The notes below the pieces were generated by a model that worked only from the letters and a program-made list of their open reading frames with translations, did no database searches and was not told the origin of the DNA. Below are positions 1-10,320 of a stretch of DNA of 64,000 bases, one piece after another (within the stretch, counting starts at the first letter, position 1; each line of letters begins with the position of its first letter). This DNA comes from an uncultured Methanosarcinales archaeon. Its GTDB lineage: Archaea > Halobacteriota > Methanosarcinia > Methanotrichales > Methanotrichaceae. The translations under genes were made by a program, and so were the position numbers. The stretch is from assembly GCA_903871465.1 (NCBI GenBank), contig CAIQHB010000056.1, positions 78,246 to 142,245 on the forward strand, given 5' to 3'.

Positions 1-32
1 CTTAAAATTGACCATTTCAAGTTTATTTAGTT

Positions 33-1175
33 TCATCTATTTAGGTCCTCTGCATTTCTGGCCTTTTCCACTTTGTTCATTAAATTAGATCCATAAATTA
101 TTATTTTATCGTTCATCTCTTTGCTATATGATATTTTTGATATTTCGCTGCTAATATATTTGGCAAATTCTTCCGAAAGGTTCGAAATATTTATTTGCGT
201 ATCCATCTTCTTCTCCTCATCCTTAAATTTATAAATAATTTTTAAATCAATGCATAACTTTCTTAGTTCACTTAACATAGATGAGTTTATTTTTTTATAT
301 TGATTTCTATCTACATTTGTCAAATTGCATCTTATTATTTTATTTACATTATCATTTAGGCTGCATTGTTTGAATATTTCCGAAACGATATCCTCTGCAG
401 ATAATCCTGTGCAATCGATAGGTGGATAGTCAATGCGATATTTAGACTCATAGATATTAAGTGGCTCTATTCTGCCCGTGCTCAGATCCACCAGAAGGAT
501 CCCCTTTTTCTGGTTGGCTTCATCAAAGCTGAAGTATTCCACTGATCCGCTATACCAGGTATTATCATTGACTTTTCTACGTCCATGACTATGCCCTAGA
601 GCGATATAGTCGAAATCGCTTCTTAAGAAGCTATCGTCGAGCTCATATTCACCTACGTCATTCCGTCGCTCGCTCCACATGGATTTGACCATGCCATGCA
701 TGATGAGTACATTTCTTTTTGAATACTTAATTTTCAAGAACTCTGATTTGTATTTCTCAGCTTCCAGGCAATATGGGATACAATGGAATCTGTGATCATC
801 TATATCAAAATATTTATATTCACCTCGATGAGCCAAATTTAGATCCTTCATTCCTTCATAAATGCAGAATGGACTGGTCTTCACTAGGCTCTTTGGTGCA
901 TCATGATTTCCACTTATGATGATAACTGGAATTCCGGCGTCATTAAGCCGTTCTAGGCCTTTCTTGAAGATATACAAGGGCCTAATCCCTGGCTTTTCCC
1001 GATGAAAAACGTCTCCAGCATGAACGACTGCATCGGGCTTGAGGTCAATTATCTTTTCTATAGTAGTAAAGAAACCAGAATATATCATCTCTTCTATAAT
1101 ATTTCTTCCCTTGTCATCAACCTTATTAAGATCCTGGAAACCAAGGTGAGAATCCGACATGTGAACTATCTTCAT
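33..1175 (-). CDS. Mre11/SbcD-like DNA repair exonuclease (metallophosphoesterase)
   Basis: ORF with phosphoesterase motifs HMSDSHLG, AGDVFHR, SGNHD, HGM, GHSHGRR; Mre11-like layout. Confidence 0.85.
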   Translation of the reverse strand: MKIVHMSDSHLGFQDLNKVDDKGRNIIEEMIYSGFFTTIEKIIDLKPDAVVHAGDVFHREKPGIRPLYIFKKGLERLNDAGIPVIIISGNHDAPKSLVKTSPFCIYEGMKDLNLAHRGEYKYFDIDDHRFHCIPYCLEAEKYKSEFLKIKYSKRNVLIMHGMVKSMWSERRNDVGEYELDDSFLRSDFDYIALGHSHGRRKVNDNTWYSGSVEYFSFDEANQKKGILLVDLSTGRIEPLNIYESKYRIDYPPIDCTGLSAEDIVSEIFKQCSLNDNVNKIIRCNLTNVDRNQYKKINSSMLSELRKLCIDLKIIYKFKDEEKKMDTQINISNLSEEFAKYISSEISKISYSKEMNDKIIIYGSNLMNKVEKARNAEDLNR

Positions 1176-1320
1176 AATAGTCCCTCGCGATCAAGAATTA
1201 GCTTTGCCAGCTTCAGAGACTGGCCAAATATGATCCACGTTCCCAAAATTTGTAAATGCAGGTTCATTGAAAGCGAATGGGAGACCACTTATATTCAAGC
1301 TTTCGTCTCAAAGATCTGAT

Positions 1321-1794
1321 CGGCCAACAACTCATAATGGAACCGACTGCTGCATTCTGGATTCTAAGGCCCGCCGCAAGAAGGAACTGGATGCGTCCCT
1401 CGCCGGTGTAGAGCGGCAGTAGGAGGTTATGGAGGCGGTGAGAGGCCACATCAACGTCTTCATGGATCAGATGCTCATCCGCGTAAAGAAAGACATCGCC
1501 TAGACGGCAGGCGAGATCGACATGATCGCCGTATCCGTGCGCGTGGCCATCAGCGAGTATCTAATGCGCTTTGGGCCGGATGGGGAGAGCTACTCCTTCC
1601 TCATACTGGACGAGGTCTTCGGCAGCCAGGATCTGGAGCACCGGGAGAAGATGATTCAGATGCTCCGCAGCCTGGAAGAGCGGTTTCCTCAAGTTATCGC
1701 CATCAGCCATATCAGCGATGTGCAGGGACAGTTTGACAACACACTGCTGGTGGTGGAGGACGAGATGGGAAATAGCCGGGTGGAAGCCTTTTAG
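1321..1794 (+). pseudogene. Rad50/SMC-like ATPase C-terminal remnant
   Basis: Frame 1 reads KELDASLAGVERQ*EVMEAVRGHINVFMDQMLIRVKKDIA*TAGEIDMIAVSVRVAISEYLMRFGPDGESYSFLILDEVFGSQD; Walker B (LILDE) and a D-loop-like SQD retained; two in-frame TAG codons. Confidence 0.65.
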
Positions 1795-2963
1795 CCCAGA
1801 GCATAGCGCAGCAACCCTGCCAGCTTTATGGCATCCCAGTCCAGGTGGCGAAGCATTTTTACCATGAGACGGCTGGGCCGGTCGATATCCCCGTGCTCCT
1901 CAATCGCTCTTATGAGCCGGGGTTTTCCTGCCAGATAGCCGATAACCCCGTCCAGCTCGGCAGCACTCATTTTATTCAGCATGCGGTTGACTCTCATGCC
2001 GATATCCAGCTCCCTGCCCAGTTTGGCCCTCCAGAGCCTGTCGTACTCTCCGAGGCGCTCGGCGGAGCCATCGCCCTCAGAGGCAGCAGCCGCCGCCACG
2101 CCCCCTGCGATCTTGGCCGCGACAAGACCCGGATAGATGCCGCCTCCCGAGGTGGGCTTGACCTGGCCTGCAGCATCGCCCACTGCCAGCAGTCCTTCTA
2201 CAGCCGTCGCTGCAGGCGAGCCTAGCGGCAGACCGCCCACGTTCATGGTCGTTGCTGATCCACGGACTCTTTTTCTAATCTTCTCCGTCTTCAAGAAAGC
2301 CCGCAGGTGCTCGCATCCCCGCTCGCGCGTACATAGGCCGATGCGGGCTGTCTCCTCGTTTGTCGGAATGACCCAGGCGAAGAGCCCTGGTGCCTGTCCC
2401 AGGTGCAGCTCCACCGATTCAGGATCCTCCACGGCAAAAGGGACCTCCACCTGCGCTCCGGAGAGGATAATCTCTGGAGGCAGAATGCCCGCCTGGCGGG
2501 CCAGTCTTCCCCTGACTCCCTCCGCCGATATCACAATCTTGGCCTTGATCTCCTCACCGCCAGCAAGGATCAGAGTGCATTTGCCATCTTCTGACCTTAT
2601 CTTGCGGACAAATGAGCGGAGTCGAAGTTCTGCGCCCTCCCGCAAAGCATCCAGGGCCACCGCTCTGTCGAAGAGTCTCCTGTCCACGACATAGGCTTTG
2701 CAGGATCGGGCCTTGAAATGGAGGCGAGAGCCGCCCGGAGAAAAGATCGCGGCACCGAACATGCCTCGCAGGATGAAAGAGCCTCCTGCCAGCTCCGACT
2801 CGGCCAAGGCACCTGCACCCAGGAGGCCGGCACACTCCACCGGCCAACCAACCGCCGCATGCTCCTCCAGCAAAACAGTTCGCGCACCGGCAATGGCCGC
2901 ATACTTGGCGGCCATGGAGCCTGCCGGGCCCGCGCCGATAACGGCCACATCGTAACGATCCAT
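1791..2963 (-). CDS. Geranylgeranyl reductase family FAD-dependent oxidoreductase
   Basis: N-terminal MDRYDVAVIGAGPAGSMAAKYAA dinucleotide fold; GDAAGQVKPTSGGGIYPGL motif typical of archaeal geranylgeranyl reductases. Confidence 0.85.
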   Translation of the reverse strand: MDRYDVAVIGAGPAGSMAAKYAAIAGARTVLLEEHAAVGWPVECAGLLGAGALAESELAGGSFILRGMFGAAIFSPGGSRLHFKARSCKAYVVDRRLFDRAVALDALREGAELRLRSFVRKIRSEDGKCTLILAGGEEIKAKIVISAEGVRGRLARQAGILPPEIILSGAQVEVPFAVEDPESVELHLGQAPGLFAWVIPTNEETARIGLCTRERGCEHLRAFLKTEKIRKRVRGSATTMNVGGLPLGSPAATAVEGLLAVGDAAGQVKPTSGGGIYPGLVAAKIAGGVAAAAASEGDGSAERLGEYDRLWRAKLGRELDIGMRVNRMLNKMSAAELDGVIGYLAGKPRLIRAIEEHGDIDRPSRLMVKMLRHLDWDAIKLAGLLRYALG

Positions 2964-3065
2964 ATTCTAAAGTTGAGATGGATGACGATATTGTTAACTT
3001 TTTCTCAGCCCTGGATCTCCGCCCGGGTCAGATCCATCCATTTGGATCGCAAGGTCGAAAGGAAT

Positions 3066-3431
3066 TTACTGGAAACATCTCTCCAGGTATGCCGCCAGAT
3101 CCTCTAAGGTCTCGATCTTCTCATCGATGGGCATGCCTTCGGAAATGCGCTCGTATACCACTTCCCAGGTGCTGTATCTCCGCAGCCGCATAACCAGCTC
3201 GCCTGCAGTCGTTGTCGCCAGATCGGTCTCGAAACGCATCCAACGGTCGCTTTTCCGCCCCACCTCGAAGTTCGTGCAGGCTCCACATGTGCCGCCGTAA
3301 AATTCGCCGTCCACAACATCCATGTAAAGCCTTATCCAGGAGATGCACTTAGAGTAGCGGTAAACTCCCTCTGTGATGCAATCGGGGCCGTCCCATCCTG
3401 CCAATGGTGGCATCATTTCAAGATTCGTCAT
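3066..3431 (-). CDS. Conserved hypothetical protein
   Basis: 121-aa ORF with no strong competing frame; CxxC in GGTCGACTNFEVG. Confidence 0.5.
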   Translation of the reverse strand: MTNLEMMPPLAGWDGPDCITEGVYRYSKCISWIRLYMDVVDGEFYGGTCGACTNFEVGRKSDRWMRFETDLATTTAGELVMRLRRYSTWEVVYERISEGMPIDEKIETLEDLAAYLERCFQ

Positions 3432-3975
3432 GATTACTCAGAGATTAACAAGATGTTCTATGAAATCATCCGCATTCTTGAAGTGCATTCCAAGATCCGC
3501 CATATGCTCGGCCTCGCCCTTCCGAATATTGGAGACGATTCGCCTATCGTTTTCAATAGTTTTTTCTCTTGTAGCGGGCTTCTGGATGATTTTTGTCTCC
3601 GTTTTCACATCTCCCGAAAAAAATAAGCTCTCAATGGATTAAACGCTTTCCCTGACTCTTGCTGCATTCGGTCTGTATCACTTCCCCTCAACAATCGCGA
3701 TCTCCTCTTCAGACTTGAAATTGGGGAAAAAAACCACATATTTGCTTCAGAGTAAATAGTCGTCTCCGTTCGTTCGTCCTCCGTGCGCTCTGCGACTCTG
3801 CGGTTTTATTCGTAACCACCAGGAATTATTGAGCATGGACTGACCAGGAGCGACCATGTGATCCTGACGGACAACATCTTTCGGCATGGTATTAATCGAT
3901 AGAAGGGACCGTGAATCCGGACAAATAGCCGTTGAGCAATTTGTGCAAAAGCATTAGTAGAATCCGCACCTATTA

Positions 3976-4830
3976 TTGTTCATGCCCGATGTCGTGCATC
4001 TAACGGAAGAGAGAGCAGAACGGAAGGAAGAAGGCGCGTCTGGTGAGGATTCGATGCCATCCGTTCCTCCCAGAACTATCTGGTCCGGCAACCTGCGCAT
4101 CGGTCTCGTGAACATCCCTGTGAAGGCATTGTCCATGATCAGAAATACGCGAATCAGCTTTCGCATGATTCACCGGAGCTGCAAGACGCCCATCTCCTTC
4201 AAGCGCATCTGCCAGGAGGGAGATGAAGTCCCCCTCGCGGATACCGTTTACGGCTATCCTCTGGGCAAGGGCAAGTACGTAATCCTGGAAAAAAAAGAGA
4301 TCGAGGGCATGTTGCCCGAATCGAAGAACACAATAGCCCTTGATCGCTTTGTGAACTTCTTTGAAGTCGATCCCCATTACTTCGAGAAGACCTATCTCTT
4401 GCTGCCGGATAGATCAGAGGACGCATATTCCCTTCTAAGAAGCGTAATGGAGAAGACGGGAAAAGCCGGCATCGGCAAGATCACCATGCACTCGCGCGAG
4501 AGCCCTGTCATGGTCCACTACTACCGTCGGGCAATCGTCGCCACCATCATGAAGTATCCTGATGAGGTCCTGGATTCGGAAGGCTATGCAGTTCTAAAAG
4601 AGCTTCCTGTGCCATTGGAAAAGGAGCTGCAACTGGCCATGGAGATCGTGAAAGATCTGAGCGGAGACCTTGATTTTGATGCCTACAAGGACGAATACCG
4701 CGAGAGAATCGAGGTTCTGGTCAGGTCCAAGATGGAAGGAGTGGTTGCAGTCCCGGATACGAAAAAGGCCAAGCCCGCCGCCAAGAGCCTCATGGAGGCC
4801 CTGCGGATGACGGCGGAGTCATTGAAATAG
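3976..4830 (+). CDS. ku: Ku protein (bacterial-type NHEJ)
   Basis: IWSGNLRIGLVNIPVKALSM, ISFRMIH, VPLADTVYGYPLGKGKYVILEKKEIE, YRERIEVLVRSKMEG typical of prokaryotic Ku; start may be 4054. Confidence 0.9.
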   Translation: MFMPDVVHLTEERAERKEEGASGEDSMPSVPPRTIWSGNLRIGLVNIPVKALSMIRNTRISFRMIHRSCKTPISFKRICQEGDEVPLADTVYGYPLGKGKYVILEKKEIEGMLPESKNTIALDRFVNFFEVDPHYFEKTYLLLPDRSEDAYSLLRSVMEKTGKAGIGKITMHSRESPVMVHYYRRAIVATIMKYPDEVLDSEGYAVLKELPVPLEKELQLAMEIVKDLSGDLDFDAYKDEYRERIEVLVRSKMEGVVAVPDTKKAKPAAKSLMEALRMTAESLK

Positions 4831-4860
4831 TCCCATAATTGCGGCAATTTGGAAAGGTCA

Positions 4861-5805
4861 ATGGAAATGGATCCCGTAAAGCCCATGCTGGCAGTCTCCG
4901 GTCAGCCTTTCAATAGAGCCGGCTGGATCTTCGAGCCCAAGATCGACGGAACGCGCTGCATTACAGCAGTCGCAAAGGATGTCCGGCTGCAGAACCGCAG
5001 GCTGGTGGATATCACCTACCGCTATCCTGAGGTGGCCGGTGCCCTGGCCCACGCTGCCCGTGAATGCGTTCTGGATGGAGAGATCACTGTCTTTGTGAAA
5101 GGACGGCCAAGCTTTCGAGCTCTAGCCGGGCGCGACCACCAGGTAGAGAGAATGAAGATCGAGTACCTCTCCCGTGCAATGCCGGTAAGCTACGTTGTCT
5201 TTGATATCCTGTACGCCAATGGAGAAAACGTTATGGACTGGCCTCTTCGCGAAAGAAAGGCGATTTTGCATGAAGTGCTTCAGGAGAGCGAGATCGTAAG
5301 CATTGTGGATTCATTTCCTGAAAAGGGCGAGGATTACTTTCAGGCGGCTCTTAAGATGGGCATAGAAGGAGTCGTTGCCAAGCGACTGGACTCCCGGTAT
5401 TTGCCGGGCATCAGAAGCCCGGACTGGATAAAGATGAAGAAAAGCCTCACGATTGACCTGGTCGTGGGAGGCTACATCCCTGGAAATGGAGATCGCGAGC
5501 AGTACTTCGGCGGCTTGCTTATGGGAGCATACGACCACGGTCAACTGGTCTATGTAGGACGGGTAGGATCCGGCTTTGCTCTGGAGGAGTTGCAGGAGAT
5601 CACAAGTCACTTTTTGCCCAGAATCCAGTCTCCTTTCTCCAATCCGCCACCAACGACGGATGTAAAATGGGTCGAGCCGAATCTGGTGGTGCAGGTAACC
5701 GCCCTGGAGGTCACACATGACGGCCACCTCAGAGCGCCGGTATTCTTGCGCACCAGGGACGACAAAGACCCGCAAGAATGTACAATAGACCAGATCTGGA
5801 CATAA
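4861..5805 (+). CDS. ATP-dependent DNA ligase, LigD-type ligase domain
   Basis: Adenylation motif FEPKIDGTR, DGEI, VVFDILY, EGVVAKRLDSRY, DWIKMKK; follows Ku immediately on the same strand. Confidence 0.9.
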   Translation: MEMDPVKPMLAVSGQPFNRAGWIFEPKIDGTRCITAVAKDVRLQNRRLVDITYRYPEVAGALAHAARECVLDGEITVFVKGRPSFRALAGRDHQVERMKIEYLSRAMPVSYVVFDILYANGENVMDWPLRERKAILHEVLQESEIVSIVDSFPEKGEDYFQAALKMGIEGVVAKRLDSRYLPGIRSPDWIKMKKSLTIDLVVGGYIPGNGDREQYFGGLLMGAYDHGQLVYVGRVGSGFALEELQEITSHFLPRIQSPFSNPPPTTDVKWVEPNLVVQVTALEVTHDGHLRAPVFLRTRDDKDPQECTIDQIWT

Positions 5806-5843
5806 TCGTCTATATGATTACTGAAAGTTAATAAGGGGTTATC

Positions 5844-6134
5844 ATGAGATCAATGACGAAGTATCTGACAGTAATCGTAATGGCATGCGCTATGACGGCG
5901 ATATTGAGTACAATCACAGCGTCAGCCGAAAGCGATGACATCTTTAGCCTGAAGAATCTCGTCACATCCTTTGAAGACAGCCTAATAAATTCCTCAGACC
6001 TGGCATTCTTCCTTGCCACTCACAACTATGACGCAGTCCCGAGGGGCGATCATGTGGATCTGTTCCTGAACGGAAGAGTTTACAAGCTCGTTCCCAACGG
6101 CGACGCTCCTGGTCTATGCAATATCGAGAATTGA
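5844..6134 (+). CDS. Small predicted secreted protein
   Basis: Hydrophobic N-terminus MTKYLTVIVMACAMTAILSTITASA; follows the ligase on the same strand. Confidence 0.45.
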   Translation: MRSMTKYLTVIVMACAMTAILSTITASAESDDIFSLKNLVTSFEDSLINSSDLAFFLATHNYDAVPRGDHVDLFLNGRVYKLVPNGDAPGLCNIEN

Positions 6135-6384
6135 AGCCAGTTTTTATCTCGATTTCTGCCTGATATTTTGTCAAAGTTCTCGAATAGAAGAAAAATTAGA
6201 GGATCTCGACCCATTTCTGCGGTTCATGCTTTTTCGGGATTATAAAATTAACCCGGGATCTACACGTTCCAGCCGGCCGCTGATTAATAAGCTTCCGGAT
6301 CGGAAAGGATGATCGGCAAAGAATTCTTTCCGTTCCCTGCCCGAGTTCTTATTCCAAAAATGACTGAGGGCTGGTGCCTACAAT

Positions 6385-6804
6385 CTATGCCATCACCTGC
6401 TCCTTCAGAATGTATCGGATCAGGTCTTCTGAGAGTTTGGTCTCTCTCTGTAATCGCTTCACAGTCTCCTCGATGCTGTTACCTTCAGACATGAGGCTTG
6501 ATATGCGGTTCACAATCTTTTCGCCAATGGAATAGTACTCATCAATGTCCTTGCGGTGGCCCCAGACATCTCCTCTCAGGAGCTGTACACCTTGAATTTC
6601 AAGGAATTGTTGGGCCGCCTTCGACATGGTCTCATGATACGAGGGCGGGATCTGCACGGCCCGCAGACGAGGACATGATTGTACCAGGTTCATCACATCC
6701 ATATTGGAGGCTCTGAATGCCAGATGAACTAGCTGCTCATTCCGATTTAGATCAGTAATTTCTTTCTTGGAACTAACTACCCTCAGCTTCATGACACTTA
6801 CCAA
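6385..6804 (-). CDS. DUF1699-like archaeal protein
   Basis: MKLRVVSSKKEITDLNRNEQLVHLAFRASNMDVMNLVQSCPRLRAVQIPPSYHETMS resembles methanogen DUF1699 proteins. Confidence 0.55.
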   Translation of the reverse strand: MVSVMKLRVVSSKKEITDLNRNEQLVHLAFRASNMDVMNLVQSCPRLRAVQIPPSYHETMSKAAQQFLEIQGVQLLRGDVWGHRKDIDEYYSIGEKIVNRISSLMSEGNSIEETVKRLQRETKLSEDLIRYILKEQVMA

Positions 6805-7013
6805 TGCTCTTAAAATATTTATAGATAATGGTAATCATAGTACTCCTTATTTAGATATACTGAGATTAGAAACTGATTCAATGAAATATTTATGTATCGG
6901 AGCTAACTGGTAGAAATATTGTCCAAATTATGTTAAAGAGTTCAAAATGTTTTTATGATACATGAAATTTTATATTTATAAAGCTACCCTTTGCTTGGTT
7001 AGCGTTAGTACAG

Positions 7014-7994
7014 TCAAATACGGTTCTTCTTCAAGAAGGATCTTACAGCATCAGCGCAGTTTGCCAGGATTTTGCCGGCCATATCCTGGCTTGGCCAGGA
7101 ACCAAGGCCGCAATCTGGACCTGTCGCACGAAGCCGTCCACCGAATTGGGTATAGGCTTTCTCCAGACGTTTCTCCATAACCAGGGGAGACTCCATGTTG
7201 AGGACCTCTCTCTCCAGCCGAATCATGTCATCCCAGAGATTGATGCCATATTGCTCATTTAGGCCAGCGGACATGGAGAGAATATCAGTGCGGGCGATGC
7301 CTGCCCGAATGTAAGTGTCCGTTTCATCCAGAACCTTCTTGTCGATCAATTTCAAGTAGTCCGGATGCGCCGCAGACTCGACACCCAGGATGTTGATACC
7401 GGGAACGCGGGCACAGCACTCGGCATAAAGGGGCGAATGCAAATGCACCTCGCAGTCCATATCCAGGCAGGGAGAGCTCGCAATCTCCAGGGCCCGGCAA
7501 ATCTCATCTTCAGAGAATACTATGTTGGAGCTCATGCCAAGGCTCGGCTCATCAATTGAAGCCACAACCATTCTTCCTTCGCCCTTAGCCTCGGCGAGGA
7601 ACCTGGCTACGCTCTCCGCCAGAGTGTAAAGAATATCGGTATAATTCGTGGCCCCAAAGGCGGATATGTAAAGTTCGATGGGTCCACTGACACAGACGCG
7701 CACACTTTGGCCCGGAGGCACCGCCTCTAGCTCCATGATCTTAGCGTGCTCTCTCTTTATCAGGTAAGGGCTTTCCGTAAGCTCCGGGTCTTCGAGGAGG
7801 TCCATGAACATGCGAATCATGTTCCGGAACTGAGGATAGGTGGGGACCTCTACGCCTGCATTTCGCTTTTGAGCCAGAACATCCCGCACCAGTTGTAGAT
7901 ACTGATCGCGAGATAAACTCCCCAGCCGGACGCCTTTCGGCAAGGGATAGCTTCCGATGTCATCGAAGAAAATGCCTTTCAATTGACTTGACAA
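7014..7994 (-). CDS. Core MetE-type methionine synthase (folate-independent type)
   Basis: GSYPLP start, ASIDEPSLG, DCEVHLHSPLY, GPDCGLGSWPSQDMAGKIL: short C-terminal MetE-like enzyme. Confidence 0.75.
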   Translation of the reverse strand: MSSQLKGIFFDDIGSYPLPKGVRLGSLSRDQYLQLVRDVLAQKRNAGVEVPTYPQFRNMIRMFMDLLEDPELTESPYLIKREHAKIMELEAVPPGQSVRVCVSGPIELYISAFGATNYTDILYTLAESVARFLAEAKGEGRMVVASIDEPSLGMSSNIVFSEDEICRALEIASSPCLDMDCEVHLHSPLYAECCARVPGINILGVESAAHPDYLKLIDKKVLDETDTYIRAGIARTDILSMSAGLNEQYGINLWDDMIRLEREVLNMESPLVMEKRLEKAYTQFGGRLRATGPDCGLGSWPSQDMAGKILANCADAVRSFLKKNRI

Positions 7995-9353
7995 TCAAAC
8001 CTCCGTAAGGAAGCGCCCGAGGTAATTCCTTAGAGAAGCGTAATTTCCGTTCATCTTCTCAAAGTGCTCCTCCAGCTCATCCAGCCGGGCCATGACCTGC
8101 GGCAAAGCCGGATTTATGCCAGTGAGTCTAACGATCTCCTCCGGGAATTTGGCTGGGTCCGCCGTCTCCAACGAGATGCATGGACTCCAGTCCCCGCACT
8201 CGTTCAGATACTTCACGAGGCCTGCCCATGCGACTGCCCCATGGGGTTCCAGAAGGACTCCATATTGGCTATAAGCCTCTTTGATGGTCTGCCGGGTAAC
8301 GTCGTCCGTGATAGAAACGGCATAAAGGTCCTTATGCATAGCAATAAGGTCCGGCTGCCTGGAAACCCGTCCCGTCTCGTCCATCTGACCGCCGTAAAGG
8401 CAGAAGAGCCTTGCCAGGTTGCTGGGGTGGCCGACGTTCATGGCATTGGATATGCAGTTCTTGCTGGGCCGGATGGGCTCGTAGACGCCCGTCTGCATAA
8501 AGCCTGGAAATTCATCGTTCTCGTTCGTCGCTACCACAAACTTATGCACGGGAAGGCCCATCTTCATGGCGATGAGCCCTCCCATGAGGTCGCCGAAATT
8601 GCCGCTGGGCACTGAGAAGACGATCTCTTCTCCGTGAAGTGCCGCGCGCGAGCGGGCGTAGAAGTAATAAACTGCCTGGGGCAGTAGTCTGCCTATATTT
8701 ATAGAATTGGCTGAGGAGAGATTGAGCCCGCGCAGTTCGGGATCGACAAACGCCTGTTTGACCAGGGCCTGGCAGTCATCGAACTTGCCATTTATTGCCA
8801 GCGGGAAGACATTCTTGCCTAAGGTGGTCATCTGGCGGCGCTGCCTGACCGTCACCTCTTTCTCAGGAAATAATACAACTACTTTTATGTTGTCCAGGCC
8901 AAAAAAAGCGTGAGCTACGGCAGAACCGGTATCTCCAGAGGTGGCGGTGAGTATAATGATGCTCTTGCCGTCCTCCTTCAGGAAGTATTGTATCATCCTG
9001 CCCATGAGCCGGGCAGCGAAGTCCTTGAAGGAGCATGTAGGGCCTTGATCCAGTCGCAGTACGTATTTTTCGTCATAGACGCGCTCCATTGGAACCTCAT
9101 AATTGTAGGCGTCCTGCAACATATTTCTCAGAGCGGAGTCTGTGATCAGATCGCCCAAGTAAGGCTTGACGACTTCATAAGCGATCTGTGGATAGCTCAT
9201 CTTGGGAAATTCCTCGATAATGCTCTCGGGGATCCGGGGAATCTGCTCAGGCATAAAGAGCCCCTTATCCGGGGCCTGGCCCATCAGGAGCGCCTGCCGA
9301 AAGTCCACACGCTCGAAGTGGCCGTTGGTGCTGAAGAACTTGATAAGAGACAT
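7995..9353 (-). CDS. thrC: Threonine synthase
   Basis: RLDQGPTCSFKDFAARLMGRM with PLP lysine; TATSGDTGSAVAHAF; FSVPSGNFGDLMGGLIA. Confidence 0.9.
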   Translation of the reverse strand: MSLIKFFSTNGHFERVDFRQALLMGQAPDKGLFMPEQIPRIPESIIEEFPKMSYPQIAYEVVKPYLGDLITDSALRNMLQDAYNYEVPMERVYDEKYVLRLDQGPTCSFKDFAARLMGRMIQYFLKEDGKSIIILTATSGDTGSAVAHAFFGLDNIKVVVLFPEKEVTVRQRRQMTTLGKNVFPLAINGKFDDCQALVKQAFVDPELRGLNLSSANSINIGRLLPQAVYYFYARSRAALHGEEIVFSVPSGNFGDLMGGLIAMKMGLPVHKFVVATNENDEFPGFMQTGVYEPIRPSKNCISNAMNVGHPSNLARLFCLYGGQMDETGRVSRQPDLIAMHKDLYAVSITDDVTRQTIKEAYSQYGVLLEPHGAVAWAGLVKYLNECGDWSPCISLETADPAKFPEEIVRLTGINPALPQVMARLDELEEHFEKMNGNYASLRNYLGRFLTEV

Positions 9354-9457
9354 GGTCCCATGAAATTAGGCGGAATTGATCTTTAAGCCTTTGCCAGACA
9401 ATTTCGTTATGTGATGCAGGATGCAATTGACTGGCAGTAAAAGCGAAACAAAAAATT

Positions 9458-10318
9458 TTAGGCCACTGTCTTCTTGCAGTGATCCACAAGGGCCCTCAAG
9501 ATGTCGGTATCCTTCAGCATTCCCATCAGCTTCTGGCTGGATGTGACCACGGGCATCTGATCTATCCGGTTCTTGCGCATAACGGCCGCGCATTCGCTCA
9601 CCTCATCGTTTTTAAACGCAGTTTTGGGCGGCACCATAGCCTCGCGAACGGGAATATTGCGGAGCCTGATACGAGAAACGGAATAGTACTTGCTGATGGT
9701 CTGCATTACCCGATCCCACATCCAGGTGTCCTCTCCAGCGTCAGCAGACATATCCGTCTTCTCCACGAATTCCTCGATCACGCTGGCTTTGATGAGGTCC
9801 CTGTCTGAGATTATTCCCACCAGCTTAAGGTCGCTATCTATGACAGGGCATGCTTCCACGGCAGCATATTCCATGATCGATCCGGCAATAGTCAAGGGCA
9901 TCTCGCTCCAGAGCACCACGGTCTCCTTTTCCAGGTACGACTCAATGCTTTCGGTTATTTTCATTTCCTCTGCAACGCGGATGATATCGGCAACGGTAAG
10001 TATCCCCACCAGCTCTTTGCCTTCCACTACCGGAAGCCGTTTTATGCCGTGCCGGATAAGCAGTTCAGAGGCCTCAACGATGCTCTTCTCCGGGCCTATC
10101 ACAACCGGATCACGAGTCATGAGCAGAGCTGTCTGATCTTCCTCGCGATTGCGGAGCAGGTCGGTCCTGGTGATCATTCCCACTACCTCGCCCTTCTTTA
10201 CCACGGGAAGTCCGGACACCTTCCGGTCTTGCAGCGTCTTTAATACATCGTCCCTGTTGCCGGGGATGGCTACATAGGCCACACTCTTGACCATCACGTC
10301 CCTGACGAGAAAGCTCAA
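9458..10318 (-). CDS. Protein with four CBS domains
   Basis: Repeated CBS motifs (GLPVVKKGEVVGMITRTDLL, RLPVVEGKELVGILTVADI, IISDRDLI, QMPVVTSSQKLMGMLKDTDIL). Confidence 0.88.
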   Translation of the reverse strand: MSFLVRDVMVKSVAYVAIPGNRDDVLKTLQDRKVSGLPVVKKGEVVGMITRTDLLRNREEDQTALLMTRDPVVIGPEKSIVEASELLIRHGIKRLPVVEGKELVGILTVADIIRVAEEMKITESIESYLEKETVVLWSEMPLTIAGSIMEYAAVEACPVIDSDLKLVGIISDRDLIKASVIEEFVEKTDMSADAGEDTWMWDRVMQTISKYYSVSRIRLRNIPVREAMVPPKTAFKNDEVSECAAVMRKNRIDQMPVVTSSQKLMGMLKDTDILRALVDHCKKTVA

Positions 10319-10320
10319 GA

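Noticed and set aside
1411-1503. Pyrrolysine-encoding TAG codons in the Rad50-like frame
   Set aside because: No pyl genes seen in the window, no start codon upstream; decay explains it more simply
2137-2694. Long plus-strand ORF opposite the geranylgeranyl reductase gene
   Set aside because: Mirror ORF in GC-rich coding DNA, low-complexity Arg/Ser/Pro product with no motif
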